A stretch of 64,000 bases of DNA from Brumimicrobium sp964585545. GTDB lineage: Bacteria > Bacteroidota > Bacteroidia > Flavobacteriales_D > Crocinitomicaceae. Position numbers and translations under genes: made by a program. The notes below the pieces were generated by a model. It made no database searches. It saw only the letters and a program-made list of their open reading frames with translations, and was not told where the DNA came from. The stretch covers positions 18,295-82,294 of the forward strand of contig CAZPDT010000017.1 of assembly GCA_964585545.1 (NCBI GenBank). Direction: 5' to 3'. Below, one piece after another: positions 59,676 through 64,000 of this stretch; within the stretch, counting starts at the first letter, position 1; each line of letters begins with the position of its first letter.

Positions 59676-59706
59676 CAAATTTAAAAACGTTGCTTGTACT
59701 AAACAA
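59676..59706 (-). promoter_or_regulatory. Promoter of the 1041-aa type B gene
   Basis: On the minus strand TTG (59706-59704), 20 bases, TAAATTTG (59683-59676); the ATG is at 59634. Both boxes fit the consensus. Confidence 0.65.
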
Positions 59707-59849
59707 TTAATTTGTTGTTAAAAGGGAAAAGAATAAATTCTAATTGTTTTGATAAATATAACGGAAATCAAGTTTCAGTAAAGGTTTTATAAATTTTTTG
59801 GGAAGTTAAATTAATAGGTATAAAATTTTTTTAAAAAAATATAGTTATT

Positions 59850-59857
59850 TATTTTTG
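59850..59857 (+). promoter_or_regulatory. Possible -7 box of the adhesin-like gene
   Basis: TATTTTTG lies 55 bases before the preferred ATG at 59913; the -33 box is unclear. The gap 59635-59912 otherwise holds only AT-rich sequence. Confidence 0.4.
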
Positions 59858-59912
59858 GTATTTACTTATTTCTCACTTAAGTTTGTACATAAAACAAAAA
59901 AAAATTGGAATT

Positions 59913-62900
59913 ATGAAAAAAATTTATTACTGTGGGTTACCACATAAAAAAAAGAAAATTGAAAGGAACAGATGGCGTCATCTGTTAAGCCTTTTTCTAA
60001 TGATTGTGCTTTTTGGATTTATTTCGAATCGAACTTATGGACAGGGACAAACTTGTAATGCGCCAATAATCATTACCTCATTACCCTATAATGATAATGG
60101 AAATACTTCTGCTTACGGTGATAATTATGATAACGCCGATGTGCCTCCAGTAGCTACAGGTGCTGTAACCAATGGGACAGGCTCTGATTATTATATAACT
60201 GGTGATGATGTTGTTTATCAAATCACTCCTTCCATAAATGGTACGCTATCTGTTTCAACTACAAACGATGATGATTGGATAGGTCTATGGGTTTTTGAAG
60301 GATGTCCATTTGCTTCTACAGTTGGTTACCATACTGCAACAAGTGGGACAACAAGAAATATTTCTAATATTCCTGTGCAAGCAGGGAATGACTATTTTAT
60401 TGTTATTTCTACTTGGGATGCTCCTCAAAGTACCAATTATACAATAGATGTGACAGGTTCACCAGGTTTATTAGTTCCTCCATCTTGTATGTTTGTAAGT
60501 AATTTAACTTTAGATAATCTAGCGCCTAACAATGATGCCGACATTTCCTGGACTGCAGGCGGTTCAGAAACAACATGGAATATTTCTTGGGGACCTGCAG
60601 GTTATACTCCAGGGGACATCAATGAAGTTGGGAATGAAATGGGTTGGACAACAGGAACAAATTACACCATAACGGGACTTAATTTCAATACTACTTATGA
60701 TGTTTATGTACAAGCCGATTGCGGTGGTGGAGATGAAAGTATATGGAGGCTTTTGAGTATTACTACGCCATGTTCGTTTGTTACGCCTCCTTGGTTGTAT
60801 GATGTAGAAACAGCAACGGCAACGACCAGTTCTGAAATTGAAGATTGTTGGAGTTCTGACCCTAACAATACAACTTCGAGCTACCGATGGGATGTTGAAG
60901 GCAGTGGAGGTGGAACCCCCTCTACTAGTACTGGTCCAGATGCACCTTACAGCGGAAGTTCCTATTTTTATGTTGAAGCGACTTCAGGTTCAACAGGAGA
61001 TTCTGCATTTTTAGTTACTCCTCCGATTGATATCTCAGGCTTAACACTTCCTTTTTTAAAGTTTTATTACCACATGTATGGTGCCGATATAGACAATATG
61101 GTTGTTCAAATCACTGATGATGGTGGGGCAACATGGAGTACAGAAACAACTATAACTGGTCAACAACAACTTAGTGGATCAGACCCATGGATGGAATATT
61201 CTTTGCCTTTTGTGAATACTTACTCTGGACAAGTTCAAGTACGATTTGTTGCAGTAAGAGGAGGAGGTTATGAAGGAGATATTGCTATTGATGATATTGA
61301 AGTAAAAGAATCGCCAACTTGTTTACATGTAAACGATTTATTGGTAGCACCTATAGGTGGTGATTCTGCAACAGTATCATGGACAGCAGGAGGATCTGAA
61401 GGAAACTGGAATATCGTTTGGGGACCTCCTGGATTTACTCCTGGAGATACCAATCAAATAGGCAGTGCAACCTCATCAAATCCGCAATATACCATTCATG
61501 GATTAACCCCTGGAACAGACTACGCAGTGTATGTGCAAGCAGATTGTGGTGGTGGAGATGAATCAATATGGGAAGGTCCTATAGATTTCCAAAACTATTA
61601 TTGTGTTCCAGGTGCCAATACGAGTTCATACTATATTGATGAGGTTTCAACAGTGGGAGCACTCACCAATCTCAATAATATTGGCTCTGGAGCTGATCCA
61701 AATGGTTATGGAGATTATACTGCAACCGATACATTGGTTGTTTACCCCGGTCAGATTCTTGACTTTACTATTGTATCTGGATATGGTACACAGTATTATT
61801 ACGTTTATGTTGACTGGTTCCAAAATGCAAATTTTGATGATCCAATTGATTTGATTGAGTCAACATCGAGTTATTCATCAGACCATACTTTTACTTATAC
61901 TATTCCACCAGTGCCTGAAATGACTACACGACTTCGTGTAAGAGCAAGTGGTTCAGGATCAGCTGGTGGACCATGTAATCAAAATAATTATACAGAGACC
62001 GAGGACTACATCATTAAAGTAGTTGCTGCACCGACCTGTTTGCCACCTATTAATCTAGATTCTTTGGATGCAACAACAACTAGCATACAATTAGGTTGGG
62101 ATGAGCAGAATTCTGCAACAACTTGGAGTATTGAATATGGTCCAACTGGGTTTACCCCAGGTACTGGAACGGTAATTTCTGGTGTGAATACCAATCCTTA
62201 TACAGTTTCAGGTTTAGATCCATCTACAACTTATGATTTCTATGTGCAATCAGATTGTGGAGGTGGAGATGAAAGTTATTGGGGAGGTCCAGTAACTATA
62301 CCCACTCAATGTGGAGTTACTCCAGCACCTTTCTACGAAGGATTTAGTACAGGAGAATTACCCATCTGTTGGACAAATGTTTCAAGCAATACAACAAGTA
62401 CAAGTTCCAATAATTTTTGGAGTTTTGATGAAAGTGGAGGTTATGGAGCTTCTGGTAATGGCGGTAAGGCCGAAGGAACATTCGCCATGTCAGATGGGTC
62501 TTCTCCTTATCCCGACAGTATGATGTTGATTACTCCCGAGATTGATTTGAGTACATTGACAAATCCTGCATTGAGCTTTGAGTGGTTCAGTAACAACACA
62601 AATTATCCTGGAGATAATGTTCCTTTAATTGTGTTGGTCACCAAAGACAATATCAACTGGATTACTTTGGATACGTTGCAAGGAGATGATCTCGATTGGC
62701 AATTCGCAAGCTATGATTTAAATGCTTATGCCAATGATACCATCCGTGTCATTTTTATGACCAATCAAACAGTAACGACTAACCTTTCACAATACAATGA
62801 TATCTTGCTTGATGAAGTAAGGATTGATGATTGTATAAATGGTCAGCCAGGCAGTAAAGATGTATGTCGTTTGGACGGTACAATTAACTTGAACGATAAT

Positions 62901-63590
62901 ATTATTGTTCCTCCAAACGGCGGCGGAAAATGGTACGGTGGTACAGCTTTAAGTAGTTTAATTACAAATGATTCAATTTTAGATGTAACAAGTCTACCTG
63001 CAGGTTCTTATGAAGTGTATTATTCAGAAAGAACAGTTTGTTTTGACACCACTATAGCAACAATTGATGTTTACGGACCTTCTTCTGCTGGAGATGGAAC
63101 AACGATTCATGCTTGTAAGTATGATCCATTAAACCTTTTCTCAACACTAACAGGAACTGTTGACATGGGTGGAGATTGGTATGATTACAACGGAAACTTA
63201 CTTCCTAATTCACAACCAACAGCTCCAGGAATTCAAGCGAGCTATAACTACAAGTATATTACATCAAATGGAGTTTGTCCTGCAGACACCGCTACAGTAG
63301 AAGTAGTGATAGACGATTGTGAAGCAGGATTGGAGGAAGAGGCGTTCACAAACATCTCTGTATATCCGAACCCTGCAACAAATCAAATCAATATTATGAA
63401 TCCTTCTACTGCTTCTGACTTAAAAGTTGAAGTATTGGATGTGAACGGAAGAGTAGTATTGGTTGATAATGATGTAATGAAGAACACATCGAAGGCAACT
63501 ATAGCGATAGATCAACTTGCAAAAGGAATTTATACGCTGCGTGTTTACAATGATGAAGGCCAAAAGGTATTCAAAGTAGTAAAGCAATAA
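59913..63590 (+). CDS. Multi-domain T9SS type A surface protein, adhesin-like (1225 aa)
   Basis: The ATG at 59913 is preferred to the in-frame TTG at 59883. A long, very basic n-region (KKKKKIERNRWR) precedes the hydrophobic core (SLFLMIVLFGFI), so the signal is of the extended type. After a galactose-binding-like domain (~40-175) the protein alternates fibronectin-III-like units (about 190-290, 475-565, 710-800), each ending YVQ[A/S]DCGGGDES, with two MAM/jellyroll-like domains (about 300-470 and 805-975) and one GEVED-type domain (~575-700, YVYVDWFQNANFDDP and CNQNNYTETEDYII). The C-terminal ~80 residues are a type A sorting domain (VYPNPATNQINIM...LAKGIYTLRVYNDEG). A role in adhesion or polymer binding is inferred from the domains. 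Confidence 0.9.
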   Translation: MKKIYYCGLPHKKKKIERNRWRHLLSLFLMIVLFGFISNRTYGQGQTCNAPIIITSLPYNDNGNTSAYGDNYDNADVPPVATGAVTNGTGSDYYITGDDVVYQITPSINGTLSVSTTNDDDWIGLWVFEGCPFASTVGYHTATSGTTRNISNIPVQAGNDYFIVISTWDAPQSTNYTIDVTGSPGLLVPPSCMFVSNLTLDNLAPNNDADISWTAGGSETTWNISWGPAGYTPGDINEVGNEMGWTTGTNYTITGLNFNTTYDVYVQADCGGGDESIWRLLSITTPCSFVTPPWLYDVETATATTSSEIEDCWSSDPNNTTSSYRWDVEGSGGGTPSTSTGPDAPYSGSSYFYVEATSGSTGDSAFLVTPPIDISGLTLPFLKFYYHMYGADIDNMVVQITDDGGATWSTETTITGQQQLSGSDPWMEYSLPFVNTYSGQVQVRFVAVRGGGYEGDIAIDDIEVKESPTCLHVNDLLVAPIGGDSATVSWTAGGSEGNWNIVWGPPGFTPGDTNQIGSATSSNPQYTIHGLTPGTDYAVYVQADCGGGDESIWEGPIDFQNYYCVPGANTSSYYIDEVSTVGALTNLNNIGSGADPNGYGDYTATDTLVVYPGQILDFTIVSGYGTQYYYVYVDWFQNANFDDPIDLIESTSSYSSDHTFTYTIPPVPEMTTRLRVRASGSGSAGGPCNQNNYTETEDYIIKVVAAPTCLPPINLDSLDATTTSIQLGWDEQNSATTWSIEYGPTGFTPGTGTVISGVNTNPYTVSGLDPSTTYDFYVQSDCGGGDESYWGGPVTIPTQCGVTPAPFYEGFSTGELPICWTNVSSNTTSTSSNNFWSFDESGGYGASGNGGKAEGTFAMSDGSSPYPDSMMLITPEIDLSTLTNPALSFEWFSNNTNYPGDNVPLIVLVTKDNINWITLDTLQGDDLDWQFASYDLNAYANDTIRVIFMTNQTVTTNLSQYNDILLDEVRIDDCINGQPGSKDVCRLDGTINLNDNIIVPPNGGGKWYGGTALSSLITNDSILDVTSLPAGSYEVYYSERTVCFDTTIATIDVYGPSSAGDGTTIHACKYDPLNLFSTLTGTVDMGGDWYDYNGNLLPNSQPTAPGIQASYNYKYITSNGVCPADTATVEVVIDDCEAGLEEEAFTNISVYPNPATNQINIMNPSTASDLKVEVLDVNGRVVLVDNDVMKNTSKATIAIDQLAKGIYTLRVYNDEGQKVFKVVKQ

Positions 63591-63616
63591 GTTGTTGAAT
63601 ACATAATTTAATGAAT

Positions 63617-63646
63617 AAAGCACCTTCCATTGGGAGGTGCTTTTTT
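63617..63646 (+). terminator. Terminator of the adhesin-like gene
   Basis: AAAGCACCTTCC, loop ATT, GGGAGGTGC (9 bp with one G-U pair) then T6, 27 bases after the stop codon. Confidence 0.9.
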
Positions 63647-63661
63647 AATCTGAATTATCAC

Positions 63662-63695
63662 GTATTATTCATTCTCTAAAGGAAATGAATAATAA
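63662..63695 (-). repeat. Intergenic repeat family, copy G
   Basis: The minus strand of TATTATTCATTCTCTAAA is TTTAGAGAATGAATAATA, the end of each tandem unit of copy F. Here TATTATTCATT (63663-63673) faces its exact complement (63684-63694), forming an 11-bp hairpin. In the rest of the gap 63591-63941 I see a terminator, a TTCGGGTTAA tail near 63835 and the tRNA promoter. Confidence 0.5.
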
Positions 63696-63897
63696 TTTCA
63701 CCTAGCCAATCAGCTAAATTACTGATAATTAATCATTGTGATATTTGAATTTTTCATCATCTTTTGAATAGATTTTATACGTTTTTTTCGCATTGTTAGC
63801 TATTTTATGTGACAAAGTATCTCTGTCTTGGAATTCGGGTTAATTGTATTGAATTCCTTTTGTAAACAATCAGAAAGAAGAAAAAAATTGGTCCCTC

Positions 63898-63930
63898 TTT
63901 GTTGTTGCTAATTTTATTTAATTAAATTTG
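63898..63930 (+). promoter_or_regulatory. Promoter of tRNA-Leu
   Basis: TTTG at 63898-63901, 21 bases, TAAATTTG at 63923-63930, ending 11 bases before the tRNA. Confidence 0.65.
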
Positions 63931-63941
63931 CGATTCAACAA

Positions 63942-64000
63942 GCCTGAGTGGCGGAATTGGTAGACGCGCTGGATTCAAAATCCAGTTCTTTCGGGAGTGT
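63942..64000 (+). tRNA. tRNA-Leu (anticodon CAA), cut by the window end
   Basis: The acceptor GCCTGAG, the class II D arm (GTGGCGGAATTGGTAGACGC) and the anticodon arm CTGGATTCAAAATCCAG with anticodon CAA are seen, followed by the start of a long variable arm (TTCTTTCGGGAGTGT). The T arm and 3' acceptor lie beyond base 64000. Confidence 0.93.

Overview
The window looks like chromosomal DNA from a member of the Bacteroidota, most likely a flavobacteria-like lineage. Four things point there. Several genes have Bacteroidota promoters (a TTG box, 19-21 bases, then TAnnTTTG) and almost none has a Shine-Dalgarno sequence. There are many lineage-typical families: DUF5686, DUF3098, DUF4270, DUF4271, lipoprotein LptC and a FadL-like porin beside coaX. 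Five proteins carry type IX secretion (T9SS) C-terminal signals. The DNA is AT-rich. No species is assigned.

Layout. 1-5.6 kb: the end of sucA, sucB, two lipoprotein genes (one a di-haem peroxidase), the wreck of an LTA-synthase-like gene, and a small T9SS cargo gene. 5.8-12.6 kb (minus strand): a DUF5686 outer-membrane protein and the coaX-porin-TPR-lptC-membrane protein operon. 12.7-18.9 kb: tRNA-Phe, marC, superoxide dismutase, sufBCD and a divergent DUF59 gene. 19-23 kb: hemD and DUF4271, then a glutaryl-CoA dehydrogenase-like gene and a threonine-aldolase-like gene. 23-27.6 kb: rimP-nusA-infB behind a promoter and a leader terminator hairpin. 27.8-34.5 kb: a lipoprotein/TPR pair and a marR-fadN-fadA beta-oxidation operon. 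34.5-36.4 kb: a MITE-like element against a T9SS cargo gene. 36.5-46.4 kb: tyrS, a PAP2 phosphatase, an SDR/phosphatase/methyltransferase operon, a HAD hydrolase, YceI, ftsX-DUF3098-truB and queA. 46.4-53 kb: ribE-panC diverging from a GT5 half-domain/DUF4270/glmS/SDR operon. 53-63.6 kb: a surface-protein locus with two related type B T9SS proteins and a 1225-residue type A adhesin-like protein. 63.9 kb: the start of tRNA-Leu.

Most genes are housekeeping and conventional. The less ordinary material is mainly non-coding: (1) a mosaic intergenic repeat family at about ten sites, often where convergent genes meet and sometimes supplying a stop codon; (2) a 217-bp MITE-like element with perfect 19-bp inverted ends, and a fragment of its right end 10 kb away; (3) a perfect 42-bp palindrome between two smaller hairpins; (4) an intrinsic-terminator-like hairpin in the rimP-nusA-infB leader, which suggests attenuation; (5) promoters so close to start codons that leaderless mRNAs are plausible. 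I found no CRISPR array, prophage, complete insertion sequence, toxin-antitoxin pair or defence system. No clearly new multi-gene system is visible; the repeat families and the rimP leader are the best leads.
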